Source: Streptomyces sp. Y2F8-2 (lineage in GTDB: Bacteria; Actinomycetota; Actinomycetes; Streptomycetales; Streptomycetaceae). From it: a DNA stretch of 64,000 nt. Location: the NCBI RefSeq assembly GCF_014905555.1, contig NZ_BNGS01000003.1, positions 372,001 through 436,000 on the forward strand. The letters are read 5' to 3'. Below the pieces are notes generated by a model. The model saw only the letters and a program-made list of their open reading frames with translations. It ran no database searches and had not been told where the DNA came from. The position numbers were made by a program, and so were the translations under genes. Positions 35,674 to 43,758 of the stretch are shown one piece after another. The first letter of the stretch is position 1. Each line of letters begins with the position of its first letter.

Positions 35674-36060
35674 ATGATTTGCCGGCGTCCGCCCGGTCCA
35701 CCCTCCGTGGACGCCAAGACACCCCCCGTACTCGTGCTGGCCGGACCCGTCGCCCCCGACGAGGTGGCGCAGCTCGGCGACAACGTGCGAGCGCTGCTGG
35801 AGACCACCGGCACCGGGGTCGTCGTATGCGATGTCGGCGCTCTCAGGCCCGTACGGCTCGCCACCGTCGACGTACTGGCCCGGCTGCAGCTCGCCGCCCG
35901 GCGGGCCGGGGGCCGCATCCGGCTGCGCGACCCGGCGCCCGCCCTGCGCGCGCTACTCGACCTCGTCGGCCTCCCGATCGAGCTCGAGGGGCAGCCCGAA
36001 CAGCGGGAACCAGCGCCGGGTGTCGAGGAAGCAGTGGAACCCGGTGATCCGGCCGCCTGA
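35674..36060 (+). CDS. STAS domain protein
   Basis: A 128-residue protein made of one STAS domain, as in anti-anti-sigma factors and related regulators. The strands VLVLAGPVAPDEV, TGVVVCDVGALRPVRLATVDVLARLQLAARRAGGRIRLRDP and the helix APALRALLDLVGL fit the fold. The usual phosphorylated Ser/Thr of anti-anti-sigma factors (DxSxV position) is replaced: here the segment reads DVGALRPVR, so classical kinase switching is doubtful. The start is uncertain (ATG 35674 or GTG 35707). The last 108 bases overlap the 3' end of the convergent ECF sigma gene. Confidence 0.65.
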   Translation: MICRRPPGPPSVDAKTPPVLVLAGPVAPDEVAQLGDNVRALLETTGTGVVVCDVGALRPVRLATVDVLARLQLAARRAGGRIRLRDPAPALRALLDLVGLPIELEGQPEQREPAPGVEEAVEPGDPAA

Positions 36061-36960
36061 CGTCTCCAGCACCTGAACCGCCCAGGCCGTGAAGCCGCCC
36101 TTCTCCGGGTCCGGCTTGTACTGGGCGAAGCCCGGCAGGCCGTTCACCGCGACCGGTACCAGCCGCGAACCCGCGCAGGCGGCGCCGAGCGTGGTCATGA
36201 AGCCGGTGATGTCCGAGGTGCCGCGCAGCCACAGGTCGAACGGCGGCATCGTCATCACCGCGTCCTCGTGCAGCAGGGCCGTCAGCGCCGCCATGTCGTA
36301 CCCCTCGAAGGCGGCCACATAGCGCTCGAGGAGTTTCTTCTGCTCCTCGTCGAGGGGGTCGGAGACGGCCGCGTCGGACCCCTCGCCACTCTTCTCCGAG
36401 AGCGTCGCCCGCGCCCGCTGCAACGCGCTGTTCACCGAGGCGACCGAGGTGTCGAGCAGCTCGGCGACCTCGCTCGCCTTCCAGGCCAGCACCTCCCGCA
36501 GGATGAGCACCGCGCGCTGCTTGGGCGGCAGCTGCTGCAGGGCCGCCATGAAGGCCAGGCGGACGGACTCCTTGGCGACGGCCGCCTCCGCCGGGTCCCC
36601 GGTCGTCGGCAGCACGCGCGCGTCGGGCATCGGCTCCAGCCACGTGTGGTCCGGGCGGGGGGAGAGAGCGGCCCGCTCCAGCGGCGTGGCCTCCGTCAGG
36701 TCCATCGGACGGGCCCGCTTGTTGCCCGCGTTCAGCATGTCCAGGCAGACGTTCGTCGCGATCCGGTACAGCCACGAGCGCAGGCTGGAGCGGCCCTCGA
36801 ACTTCTCGTAGCTCCGCCAGGCGCGGACCATCGTGTCCTGCACCGCGTCCTCGGCCTCGAAGGACGAGCCGAGCATGCGGTAGCAGTACCCCGTCAGCTC
36901 GACCCTGTGCTTCTCCAGCCGGACGTCGAGGTCCTCCACCGTCGCCGTGCCGTCGCTCAT
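35953..36960 (-). CDS. ECF sigma factor with SnoaL-like C-terminal domain
   Basis: A 335-residue ECF sigma factor of the long type that carries its own regulatory tail. Region 2: GYCYRMLGSSFEAEDAVQDTMVRAWRSYEKFEGRSSLRSWLYRIATNVCLDML. Region 4: LPPKQRAVLILREVLAWKASEVAELLDTSVASVNSALQRAR. The C-terminal 130 residues form a SnoaL/NTF2-like domain (LLERYVAAFEGYDMAALTALLHEDAVMTMPP and HCFLDTRRWFPLFGLP). Such fused domains replace a separate anti-sigma factor in known groups of this kind. No anti-sigma gene is adjacent, which agrees. Its 3' end overlaps the convergent STAS gene by 108 bases. Confidence 0.9.
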   Translation of the reverse strand: MSDGTATVEDLDVRLEKHRVELTGYCYRMLGSSFEAEDAVQDTMVRAWRSYEKFEGRSSLRSWLYRIATNVCLDMLNAGNKRARPMDLTEATPLERAALSPRPDHTWLEPMPDARVLPTTGDPAEAAVAKESVRLAFMAALQQLPPKQRAVLILREVLAWKASEVAELLDTSVASVNSALQRARATLSEKSGEGSDAAVSDPLDEEQKKLLERYVAAFEGYDMAALTALLHEDAVMTMPPFDLWLRGTSDITGFMTTLGAACAGSRLVPVAVNGLPGFAQYKPDPEKGGFTAWAVQVLETSGGRITGFHCFLDTRRWFPLFGLPLELDREADEVE

Positions 36961-37104
36961 GGTCCACCCACCCCTGCGGCCGTTCCTGTGGCGCGCCGTC
37001 GCGCCCCAGCACTTCGGAAGCTACCGCAGCCCACTGACAACGGCCCCCGGAGCAGATGAACACCCAGGTCACAGCGGCTTCCAGGACGCGCCTGCGAGGA
37101 GGGG

Positions 37105-38385
37105 TCAGTGCGCGGGAACCGGCTCCCGGCGCGCGGCGACCCGGGCCGCCCGCGATCCGGCCAGGGTGATCACCACGACGCCCACGACCGCCAGCACGCC
37201 CATGCCCACCGTTCCGGCCCAGCCCGCCGCGTGGAACGCGACCGCGCCGAGCGTGCTGCCCGTGCTGGAGCCGACGTAGTACGCCGACTGGTAGAGCGCT
37301 GACGCCTGCGCGCGGCCCTCCTTCGCCGTGTGGCTGACCGCCGACGACGCCACCGCGTGGCCCGCGAAGAACCCGGCGGTGATCAGGACCAGGCCCAGCA
37401 GGACCACGGGGAGCGACGGCGCCAGGGAGAGCAGCAGGCCCGCCGTGGTCGTGCCGCCCGCCAGATACAGCGCCCCGCGGCGGCCCAGACGGCCCACCAG
37501 CCGCCCCGCTGTCGACGCCGACACCGTGCCCACCAGGTACACCAGGAAGATCGAGCCGATGACGCCCTGCGGCAGTCCGAACGGCGCCTCCGTCAGGCGG
37601 TAGCCGATCACCGTGTAGACACCGCCGAACACCGTCATGAACAGCGCGCCGATCGCGTACAGCCGGCGCAGCAGCGGGTTGGCGAGGTGGTCGCGGACCG
37701 TGCGGGCCAGCACGCGCGGGCGCAGTGAACCCGCCGTGAAGTGCCTCGGCGCCGGCAGCAGCAGACGGAACGCCACCGCGCACGCGACCGCGATCACACC
37801 GATCGTGCCGACGGCCACCCGCCAGCCCCACTCCTGCGCGACCCAGCCGGTGATGATCCGGCCGCTCATCCCGCCGACGCTGTTCCCGGCCACGAACAGA
37901 CCGATCGCCGTGACCAGGGCCTTGGGCCGTACCTCCTCGGCCAGGTACGCGGTCGCCGACGCGGGCAGACCGGCCAGCGCCGCGCCCTGCACCGCCCGCA
38001 GCACGATCAGGGAGCCCAGCGACGGGGCGAAGGGGACGAGCAGTCCGACGGTCACCGCCACGGCCAGCGACGCCGTCATCAGCGTGCGCCGCCCGAAGCG
38101 TTCGGACAGGGCACTCATGGGAAGGACGAACAGCGCCAGCGCGCCGGTCGCGCCGGACACCGTCCAGCTCGCCGCGCTCGCCGTCACCCCGAAGTCGCGG
38201 GAGAGAAGCGGCAGCAGGGCCTGCGTGGAGTAGAGGAGCGCGAAGGTCGCGACGCCGGCGAGGAAGAGCGCGAGGCTCATCCGGCGGTAGCCGGGGCCAC
38301 CCGGGGTCATCCGCGAGTCGGGGGCAGGGACGGTGACGGTATCGGCGTCCACGGTGGTGGACGCCCCGGTATCGGCAGCAGGCAT
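37105..38385 (-). CDS. MFS transporter (YnfM-like)
   Basis: A 426-residue major facilitator transporter with 12 predicted membrane helices. It resembles the YnfM / arabinose-efflux-like group: LFLAGVATFALLYSTQALLPLLSRDFGV at the start, ALSERFGRRTLM (loop 2-3 signature) and RLVGRLGRRGALYLAGG (loop 8-9). The likely role is proton-driven efflux of a small molecule. It is divergent from the LysR gene with only 63 bases between, a classic regulator-target arrangement. A long hydrophilic N-terminus of about 30 residues precedes helix 1, and the start may be later. Confidence 0.9.
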   Translation of the reverse strand: MPAADTGASTTVDADTVTVPAPDSRMTPGGPGYRRMSLALFLAGVATFALLYSTQALLPLLSRDFGVTASAASWTVSGATGALALFVLPMSALSERFGRRTLMTASLAVAVTVGLLVPFAPSLGSLIVLRAVQGAALAGLPASATAYLAEEVRPKALVTAIGLFVAGNSVGGMSGRIITGWVAQEWGWRVAVGTIGVIAVACAVAFRLLLPAPRHFTAGSLRPRVLARTVRDHLANPLLRRLYAIGALFMTVFGGVYTVIGYRLTEAPFGLPQGVIGSIFLVYLVGTVSASTAGRLVGRLGRRGALYLAGGTTTAGLLLSLAPSLPVVLLGLVLITAGFFAGHAVASSAVSHTAKEGRAQASALYQSAYYVGSSTGSTLGAVAFHAAGWAGTVGMGVLAVVGVVVITLAGSRAARVAARREPVPAH

Positions 38386-38396
38386 GCCTCGAACGT

Positions 38397-38418
38397 ACGG
38401 ACACGATCACTGATCCGT
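38397..38418. promoter_or_regulatory. Candidate LysR-type operator
   Basis: An inverted repeat ACGGA-N12-TCCGT (38397-38401, 38414-38418) in the short region between the MFS and LysR genes. The spacing fits a LysR-type site. Confidence 0.4.
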
Positions 38419-38448
38419 CCAATGCACAGAACAGCCATAATCGTTCCC

Positions 38449-39411
38449 ATGGTGCATCAGCAGAGGTCGGCCGCTCGCCTGTCATCGTTCAGTGACACAA
38501 GTGACGCAGAAGACATCGTCACGCTGCTCGCGCCGCGCCTCGCGTACTTCGCGGGCGTCGCCCGTACCGAGCACGTCACGCGCGCCGCGCAGGAGATGCA
38601 GGTCCCGCAGTCCACCCTGTCCCGGGCCGTGGTCCGGCTCGAGGAGGACCTGGGCGTGGAGCTGTTCGCCCGGCGTGGCCGCACGGTCGCGCTCACTCCG
38701 GCGGGGCGCACGTTCCTCGCCTCCGTCGAGCGTGCGCTCGCGGAGATCGAGCGGGCCGCCGAGGAGGTGCGCGCGGACGCCGACCCGGCCGCCGGCAAGG
38801 TCGCCTTCGGCTTTCTGCACACGATGGGCGCCGAGACCGTGCCCGGGCTGATCCACGCCTTCCGCGCCGACCATCCGCGCGTCCGCTTCAGCCTGGTGCA
38901 GAACTACGGCGAGGCGATGCTGGAGCGGCTGCGGGCGGGAGAGCTGGACCTGTGCCTGACCTCTCCGGTGCCGGACGCGCCCGATCTGGTCGCCCGGCGC
39001 CTGGACGAGCAGAAGCTGCGGCTCGTGGTGCCCGCCGACCACCGGCTCGCGAGCCGCAGGCGCGTGCGGCTCGCGGAAGCCGCCGACGAGACGTTCGTGA
39101 CCCTGGAGCCCGGGTACGGGATGCGGCGCATCACCGACGACCTGTGCCGCGAGGCGGGGTTCAAGCCGCGGATCGCCTTCGAGGGCGAGGAGGCCGAGAC
39201 GCTGCGCGGCTTGGTCGCGGCGGGTCTGGGGGTGGCTCTGCTGCCACCGCCGGCCGTGCCTCGGCCCGGGGTCGTGGAGCTCACGGTCACCGCGCCGCGG
39301 GCGGTGCGGGAGATCGGCGTGGCGTGGCTCGCGGGGCACGTGGACACGCCGCCGGTGGCGGCCTTCAAGAAGTTCCTGTTGTCGAGGAGGGGACGGCTTC
39401 TGCCGGACTGA
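38449..39411 (+). CDS. LysR family transcriptional regulator
   Basis: A 320-residue LysR regulator. The N-terminal helix-turn-helix covers LAYFAGVARTEHVTRAAQEMQVPQSTLSRAVVRLEEDLGVELFAR, followed by the linker helix and a two-lobed effector domain (KVAFGFLHTMGAETVPGLI and ELDLCLTSPVPD). It is divergent from the MFS exporter and probably controls it in response to that exporter's substrate. The N-terminus has about 25 extra residues ahead of the helix-turn-helix when started at ATG 38449. Effector unknown. Confidence 0.9.
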   Translation: MVHQQRSAARLSSFSDTSDAEDIVTLLAPRLAYFAGVARTEHVTRAAQEMQVPQSTLSRAVVRLEEDLGVELFARRGRTVALTPAGRTFLASVERALAEIERAAEEVRADADPAAGKVAFGFLHTMGAETVPGLIHAFRADHPRVRFSLVQNYGEAMLERLRAGELDLCLTSPVPDAPDLVARRLDEQKLRLVVPADHRLASRRRVRLAEAADETFVTLEPGYGMRRITDDLCREAGFKPRIAFEGEEAETLRGLVAAGLGVALLPPPAVPRPGVVELTVTAPRAVREIGVAWLAGHVDTPPVAAFKKFLLSRRGRLLPD

Positions 39412-39497
39412 GGGCACCGGTTCGTCGTGGTCGCTCGCGCCCGCGCGAAGGCGCCGCATGCCGACGCGGTCCCGCGCCCTCAAGGGGCGCCCCCGGC

Positions 39498-40259
39498 TCA
39501 CCTCCTCAGCGACCTCCCGAACCCCGCCGCCAGCGGCATCCTCAACCCCAGCGGTGGCGGAGCCGCCAGTGCGTCCTGGACCGGACGGGAGAACGCCCGT
39601 CCGAACAGCGAGCCCATCACGAAGTCCTCGGCCAGGGCGTGGACTTCCGAGCGGTACTGGTGCAACCCATGGCCGTCGGAGTGGACTTCGAAGCGGCAGA
39701 TGTCGCGGTTCGCCTTCTTCGCGCGCGCCGCCAGGCGGAACGACAGCTCCGGGTCCGTGCGTTCGTCGTTCGTGCCGTGCACGATCAGCACCCGGCGTCC
39801 GGCGAGCTGTTTCACCGGTTCGGGTGGCGCCGCCACGTCCTCCTCGGGCAGCCAAGGGGACAGCGCGACAACGGATTCGACGGCCGTGTGCCCGGCCGCG
39901 CGCAGCGCCGCCCGGCCGCCCATGCCCAGGCCGACCAGACAGACGGGCACGTCCCCGTAGCGGCGGACGACCTCCTCGGCGGCCCAGTCGGCGTCCTGCG
40001 CCAGATGCGCCTCGCTGCCGTTCCAGCCCCGGTAGCGGTAGTGCACGACATGCGTGACCAGGCCTTCGCCGTGCCCGGCCCGGGTCAGCCGGCGGCCGAG
40101 CGCGCGGACCGAGGCGGTGGCCATCACAGGGAGCGGTCTTCGGGAGGACATCTCGTCACCACCGGGGAGCAGCAGCACCGCACCGCTCACCGCCGTCGGT
40201 TCCGGGCCGAGCGCCCTCCCCAGCCGGGCCCTGCGAACCGGCGTCGCTTGATGTGCCAT
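39498..40259 (-). CDS. Alpha/beta hydrolase-like protein, altered nucleophile
   Basis: A 253-residue protein with a dienelactone-hydrolase-like alpha/beta fold: GAVLLLPGGDE (oxyanion strand), VVHYRYRGWNG, the nucleophile elbow VCLVGLGMGGRAAL, VLIVHGTNDERTDP (acid residue) and VHSDGHGLHQY (His). In the elbow the usual G-x-S-x-G reads G-L-G-M-G, so the nucleophile Ser or Cys is replaced by Gly. It may be non-catalytic or use another residue. It is divergent from add; the palindrome before add lies in the shared 113-bp region. No other clue to function. Confidence 0.78.
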   Translation of the reverse strand: MAHQATPVRRARLGRALGPEPTAVSGAVLLLPGGDEMSSRRPLPVMATASVRALGRRLTRAGHGEGLVTHVVHYRYRGWNGSEAHLAQDADWAAEEVVRRYGDVPVCLVGLGMGGRAALRAAGHTAVESVVALSPWLPEEDVAAPPEPVKQLAGRRVLIVHGTNDERTDPELSFRLAARAKKANRDICRFEVHSDGHGLHQYRSEVHALAEDFVMGSLFGRAFSRPVQDALAAPPPLGLRMPLAAGFGRSLRR

Positions 40260-40344
40260 GACAGAACAGTGTCAGAAGCGACGGTGTGCCAAACCTGGCC
40301 GACGGGTCACCGTTGGGTATCGACGCCTTGCCGCACCCCGTGCT

Positions 40345-40356
40345 CTACGCGCGTAG
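40345..40356 (+). promoter_or_regulatory. Nucleoside-regulon palindrome, add gene
   Basis: CTACGCGCGTAG, exact. Followed four bases later by a -10-like TATGGT (40361-40366), which would start transcription at or next to the add ATG (40373), giving a leaderless message. The palindrome would lie in the promoter spacer, a repressor position. Confidence 0.8.
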
Positions 40357-40372
40357 GGCGTATGGTGCGGCA

Positions 40373-41527
40373 ATGACGAGCCAGCACCAGAACACCCCGA
40401 GCTGGGACCAGATCCGCCGGGCTCCCAAGGTCCTGCTCCACGACCACCTCGACGGGGGTCTGCGCCCCGGCACGATCATCGACCTCGCCCACGAGAGCGG
40501 GTATGCCCAGCTCCCCGAGACCGACCCGGACAAGCTCGGCGTCTGGTTCCGCGAGGCCGCCGACTCCGGTTCCCTGGAGCGGTACCTGGAGACCTTCTCC
40601 CACACCGTCGGCGTGATGCAGTCCCGCGAGGCGCTGGTGCGCGTGGCCGCCGAGTGCGCCGAGGACCTCGCCGAGGACGGGGTCGTCTACGCCGAGGTGC
40701 GGTACGCGCCCGAGCAGCACCTGGAGGGCGGGCTCACCCTGGAGGAGGTCGTCGAGGCGGTCAGCGAGGGCTTCCGGCTGGGCGAGCGGCGGGCCAAGGC
40801 GGCCGGCCACCGCATCCGCGTGGGCGCCCTGCTCACCGCCATGCGGCACGCCGCCCGCGCCCTGGAGATCGCAGAACTCGCCAACCGGTACAGGGACCTG
40901 GGGGTCGTGGGCTTCGACATCGCCGGAGCGGAGGCCGGATACCCGCCCACCCGGCACCTCGACGCCTTCGAGTACCTCAAGCGGGAGAACAACCACTTCA
41001 CCATCCACGCCGGGGAGGCCTTCGGGCTGCCGTCCATCTGGCAGGCCCTGCAGTGGTGCGGCGCCGACCGGCTCGGACACGGCGTGCGCATCATCGACGA
41101 CATCCAGGTGCTCGAGGACGGCACGGTCAAGCTCGGGCGCCTCGCCTCCTACGTGCGGGACAAGCGCATCCCGCTGGAGCTGTGCCCGAGCTCCAACCTC
41201 CAGACCGGCGCCGCCGACTCGTACGCAGACCACCCCATCGGGCTGCTGCGGCGGCTGCACTTCCGGGCCACGGTGAACACGGACAACCGCCTGATGTCCG
41301 GGACGAGCATGAGCCGGGAATTCGACCACCTGGTCGAGGCATTCGGTTACACGCTCGACGACCTTCAGTGGTTCTCCGTCAATGCTATGAAGTCAGCATT
41401 CATTCCTTTCGATGAACGACTGGCGATGATCAATGACGTCATCAAGCCTGGATACGCCGAGTTGAAATCCGAATGGCTGTTCCAGCAGAGCGCCTCCACC
41501 AGGGGTTCCGCGACGTCCGAGGGCTGA
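40373..41527 (+). CDS. add: Adenosine deaminase
   Basis: A 384-residue adenosine deaminase that converts adenosine and deoxyadenosine to inosine forms. Zinc and active-site motifs: HDHLDGG (H23, H25), [24 protein letters not shown] and NTDNR. The last is NTDDP in most family members; here the second Asp, which helps bind the base, is Asn. The ATG at 40373 is used; the upstream part of the frame crosses the palindrome and is not coding. A hairpin follows the stop. It supplies inosine for the phosphorylase at 55751. Confidence 0.95.
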   Translation: MTSQHQNTPSWDQIRRAPKVLLHDHLDGGLRPGTIIDLAHESGYAQLPETDPDKLGVWFREAADSGSLERYLETFSHTVGVMQSREALVRVAAECAEDLAEDGVVYAEVRYAPEQHLEGGLTLEEVVEAVSEGFRLGERRAKAAGHRIRVGALLTAMRHAARALEIAELANRYRDLGVVGFDIAGAEAGYPPTRHLDAFEYLKRENNHFTIHAGEAFGLPSIWQALQWCGADRLGHGVRIIDDIQVLEDGTVKLGRLASYVRDKRIPLELCPSSNLQTGAADSYADHPIGLLRRLHFRATVNTDNRLMSGTSMSREFDHLVEAFGYTLDDLQWFSVNAMKSAFIPFDERLAMINDVIKPGYAELKSEWLFQQSASTRGSATSEG

Positions 41528-41543
41528 CGGAGGGCTTTTTCGC

Positions 41544-41572
41544 TACGGCCGGTCGATCATCGTCCGGCCGTA
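41544..41572 (+). terminator. terminator hairpin after add
   Basis: A 9-bp perfect stem (41544-41552 TACGGCCGG with 41564-41572) and an 11-base loop, 17 bases after the add stop and right after a run of five T. Confidence 0.7.
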
Positions 41573-41658
41573 TTCGTATGTTTGCGGAGGCCGTCGGCGC
41601 GTGTTTACGGTTTTGGACCGCTCAGATCTCCGTCAACGGACCCAAGGACGCATTTAAC

Positions 41659-42009
41659 ATGAAGCAGTCTGCTGCCAGGACCCTCGGTGTCGCCGCCCTC
41701 GGCGCCGCCTTCGCCGCCGCGGGCGCGGGTGTCGCGAGCGCGGCTCCCGCCGTGCCGGACACCGCCGCACTGGACTCCGTCACCCAGGCGCTGCCCGTGG
41801 GCAACGTCGCCAAGACGCTGCCCGGCGCGGACCAGGCGCTCGGGCAGGGGCAGAACGCGCTCGGCACCGTGGTGGCCGCCGCGCAGCCCGCCGCCGAGAA
41901 GGCCCTCCGCAACGGCCCCGTCGCGCCGGCCGCCGGGCTGCTCGGCGGGCTGCCGGTGCAGGGGCTGCCCACGCACGGCCTGCCGGTGAACGGCCTCCCG
42001 CTGGGCTGA
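41659..42009 (+). CDS. Small secreted protein with GLP repeats
   Basis: A 116-residue exported protein. The signal peptide (about residues 1-28) ends in ASAAPA. The mature part is Ala/Pro/Gly/Leu-rich and ends in a short repeat GLPVQGLPTHGLPVNGLPLG. No Cys, no domain that I recognise. The message runs into a strong bidirectional terminator. A second small secreted protein of similar style is encoded at 47956. Possibly a surface-associated protein of aerial growth, but that is a guess from composition. Confidence 0.75.
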   Translation: MKQSAARTLGVAALGAAFAAAGAGVASAAPAVPDTAALDSVTQALPVGNVAKTLPGADQALGQGQNALGTVVAAAQPAAEKALRNGPVAPAAGLLGGLPVQGLPTHGLPVNGLPLG

Positions 42010-42030
42010 GCGAACCCGCCCCCACGACCA

Positions 42031-42060
42031 CGATGGGCGCCCCCCTCGGGGCGCCCATCG
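42031..42060. terminator. Bidirectional terminator hairpin
   Basis: A perfect 13-bp stem (42031-42043 CGATGGGCGCCCC with 42048-42060) and a 4-base loop between convergent genes. Confidence 0.9.
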
Positions 42061-42080
42061 GCGTACGTGCGGTCGGCAGG

Positions 42081-42287
42081 TCACCAGGCCGTGCCGGCCG
42101 CCGCCTTGTCCTCCGAGGGGAACAGGATCCACAGGGCTATGTAGAGCAGGAACTGAGGGCCCGGAAGAAGGCAGGACAGCAGGAAGATCACGCGCATCGT
42201 GGTCGCGGAGGTGCCGAAGCGCCGTGCCAGCGCTGCGCACACTCCGCCGATCATCCGTCCGTGGGTGGGGCGGGACAGGGCGGTCAT
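42081..42287 (-). CDS. PspC domain membrane protein
   Basis: A 68-residue protein consisting of a PspC domain: MIGGVCAALARRFGTSATTMRVIFLLSCLLPGPQFLLY with one or two membrane segments and a short hydrophilic tail. PspC proteins act in envelope stress responses, but a single-domain version in actinobacteria has no assigned role. It ends at the bidirectional terminator and begins about 130 bases from the VanZ gene on the same strand. Confidence 0.85.
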   Translation of the reverse strand: MTALSRPTHGRMIGGVCAALARRFGTSATTMRVIFLLSCLLPGPQFLLYIALWILFPSEDKAAAGTAW

Positions 42288-42416
42288 CGTGGCTCCTTCG
42301 CGAACCGTGGTGGAACCCCGCTCCGGCGGCTGCCGGAATTCCGGGGGCCGGCGCCGAACTCATCGGCGCTTTCGACGTGTTCCACGCTACGGGGGCGAAG
42401 CGGACGAAGCGTCACT

Positions 42417-42968
42417 CTACGGAGCTATCCCGACCCTGGGAATCGTCGGGGTCCGACCCTGAGCGGGCTCCTCCCGCGGGTGGGCGTCCGGGCCGCGGGA
42501 CTCCATCCGCCGGCGCAGCCGGAACCGTGCCGCGGGCACGACCAGGAGGTGCGCCAGCGCCACCCCGACCGTGTTGAGCAGGATGGCGTCGATGTCCACG
42601 ACCTGTCCGGGCACCCCGGTCTGCAGCAGCTCGATGCCCAGGGAGATCAGGGTGCCCGCGGCGACCGCACGGGCCAGCGAGGCGAGCGGGGAGACGACGA
42701 GCCGCCCGCCCGCCATGGGCAGCAGCACTCCGAGCGGTGCGAGCAGCGCGAGCCCCTCGCCGATACGGCGGGCGGCCTCCGGCCAGCCCAGCGCGAGATC
42801 GGCTCTGATACCGGCGAACGGATGCAGGTTGGCGGGCCTCACCCAGGGCACGTCCAGCGGGCGCAGCGTGATCCAGGCGACGAGCGCCAGGTGTGCGACG
42901 AGGAGGACACCCCCTGTCACACGGACGCGGATCGCGGCGCTGCCGCCGATTGAGCCTTGACGCTGCAC
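42417..42968 (-). CDS. VanZ family membrane protein
   Basis: A 183-residue membrane protein of the VanZ family, with an N-terminal helix (GGVLLVAHLALVAWITLRPL), NLHPFAGI, the LLAPLGVLLPM helix, SLGIELLQTGVPGQVVDIDAILLNTVGVALAHLL (the family core, with E and DIDAILLN) and a basic/Pro-rich C-tail. VanZ proteins are linked to teicoplanin resistance and envelope biology, mechanism unknown. GTG at 42968 follows an AGGGGGGC ribosome site. It is 79 bases downstream of the afsQ lipoprotein gene on the same strand and could be read from the same message. Confidence 0.85.
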   Translation of the reverse strand: MQRQGSIGGSAAIRVRVTGGVLLVAHLALVAWITLRPLDVPWVRPANLHPFAGIRADLALGWPEAARRIGEGLALLAPLGVLLPMAGGRLVVSPLASLARAVAAGTLISLGIELLQTGVPGQVVDIDAILLNTVGVALAHLLVVPAARFRLRRRMESRGPDAHPREEPAQGRTPTIPRVGIAP

Positions 42969-43047
42969 GCCCCCCTAGACGCCGCTCCCGGCACGATCGG
43001 TTCCCCTTCGTGACGGGGTCGCTCACCTCAGTGGCGCGCCCCACGGT

Positions 43048-43758
43048 TCACTCGCCGGTCACCTCGGTCGACGGCGGCGCCACCGCACCCGGGTGCGACC
43101 GCACCTGAGCCGTGCACCGGTAGCGGCGCAGCGGCCGGTCGTCCGGGCCGCCGAGGACGACCGTCCCGTCGTCGGCGGCGGTCGCCTCCGAGTCGGCGAA
43201 CGTGCAGACGATCTGCCCGAGGGCGGAGGAGGTGAGGTCCTGCAGGCGGCTGCTGAGCCGGAACGTGCCCTCCGGGTCCTTGCCGCGCGGGCCGCTCACC
43301 GTCATGCCGCCGACCACGTCCGTCGTGTAGCCGGCCTGCTTCTCCGCGGGCGACGGCGTCATGGCGAGCTGGTCGAGCAGCCCCTGGGCCACCAGCACCC
43401 GGCGCTGCCGCTCGGCCGTGCCGTCGGGGATGTGCACCGAACGGTCCACCGTCACCAGCTGCGAGGCGCACAGCAGGAAGACCTGGACGGGAACGCCGCG
43501 GCCCGCCTGCGTGGCCAGGTCCGCACCGGACAGCGCGCACGGCACCCGGGACGGCGCCGGCCCGAAGTCCGTCGGCACCTGGGTGGCCCGGATCCCACAG
43601 CCGGCCAGCAGCGCGGCCAGCAACGGCACGGCGAGCCAGTGGCGCGCGCGGCGTACCGCCGCCGGGCGTGTGCCCCGTACGGCCACGCGGCGTCCGCCCG
43701 GCAGCACCGCCGGGCGACCGCCCCGTATCGCCGTCAGGCGTCCGCCCCGTGCCCTCAT
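43048..43758 (-). CDS. Lipoprotein of the afsQ operon
   Basis: A 236-residue lipoprotein following the afsQ2 kinase gene with a four-base overlap (ATGA). An unusually long, very Arg-rich N-terminus (about 38 residues, seemingly built from repeats of a GGRP/RR motif) precedes the hydrophobic core and lipobox LLAGC. The mature part has GerMN-like features (VPVQVFLLCASQLVTVDR and QGLLDQLAMTPSPAEKQAGYTTDV). Its place in the operon suggests that it senses or modulates a signal for the kinase at the cell surface. The real start could be further inside, close to the hydrophobic segment. Confidence 0.85.
   Translation of the reverse strand: MRARGGRLTAIRGGRPAVLPGGRRVAVRGTRPAAVRRARHWLAVPLLAALLAGCGIRATQVPTDFGPAPSRVPCALSGADLATQAGRGVPVQVFLLCASQLVTVDRSVHIPDGTAERQRRVLVAQGLLDQLAMTPSPAEKQAGYTTDVVGGMTVSGPRGKDPEGTFRLSSRLQDLTSSALGQIVCTFADSEATAADDGTVVLGGPDDRPLRRYRCTAQVRSHPGAVAPPSTEVTGE

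Noticed and set aside
35843..38485. An 880-codon minus-strand frame spanning the sigma and MFS genes
   Set aside because: It lies in a different frame from both real genes and contains no recognisable protein.
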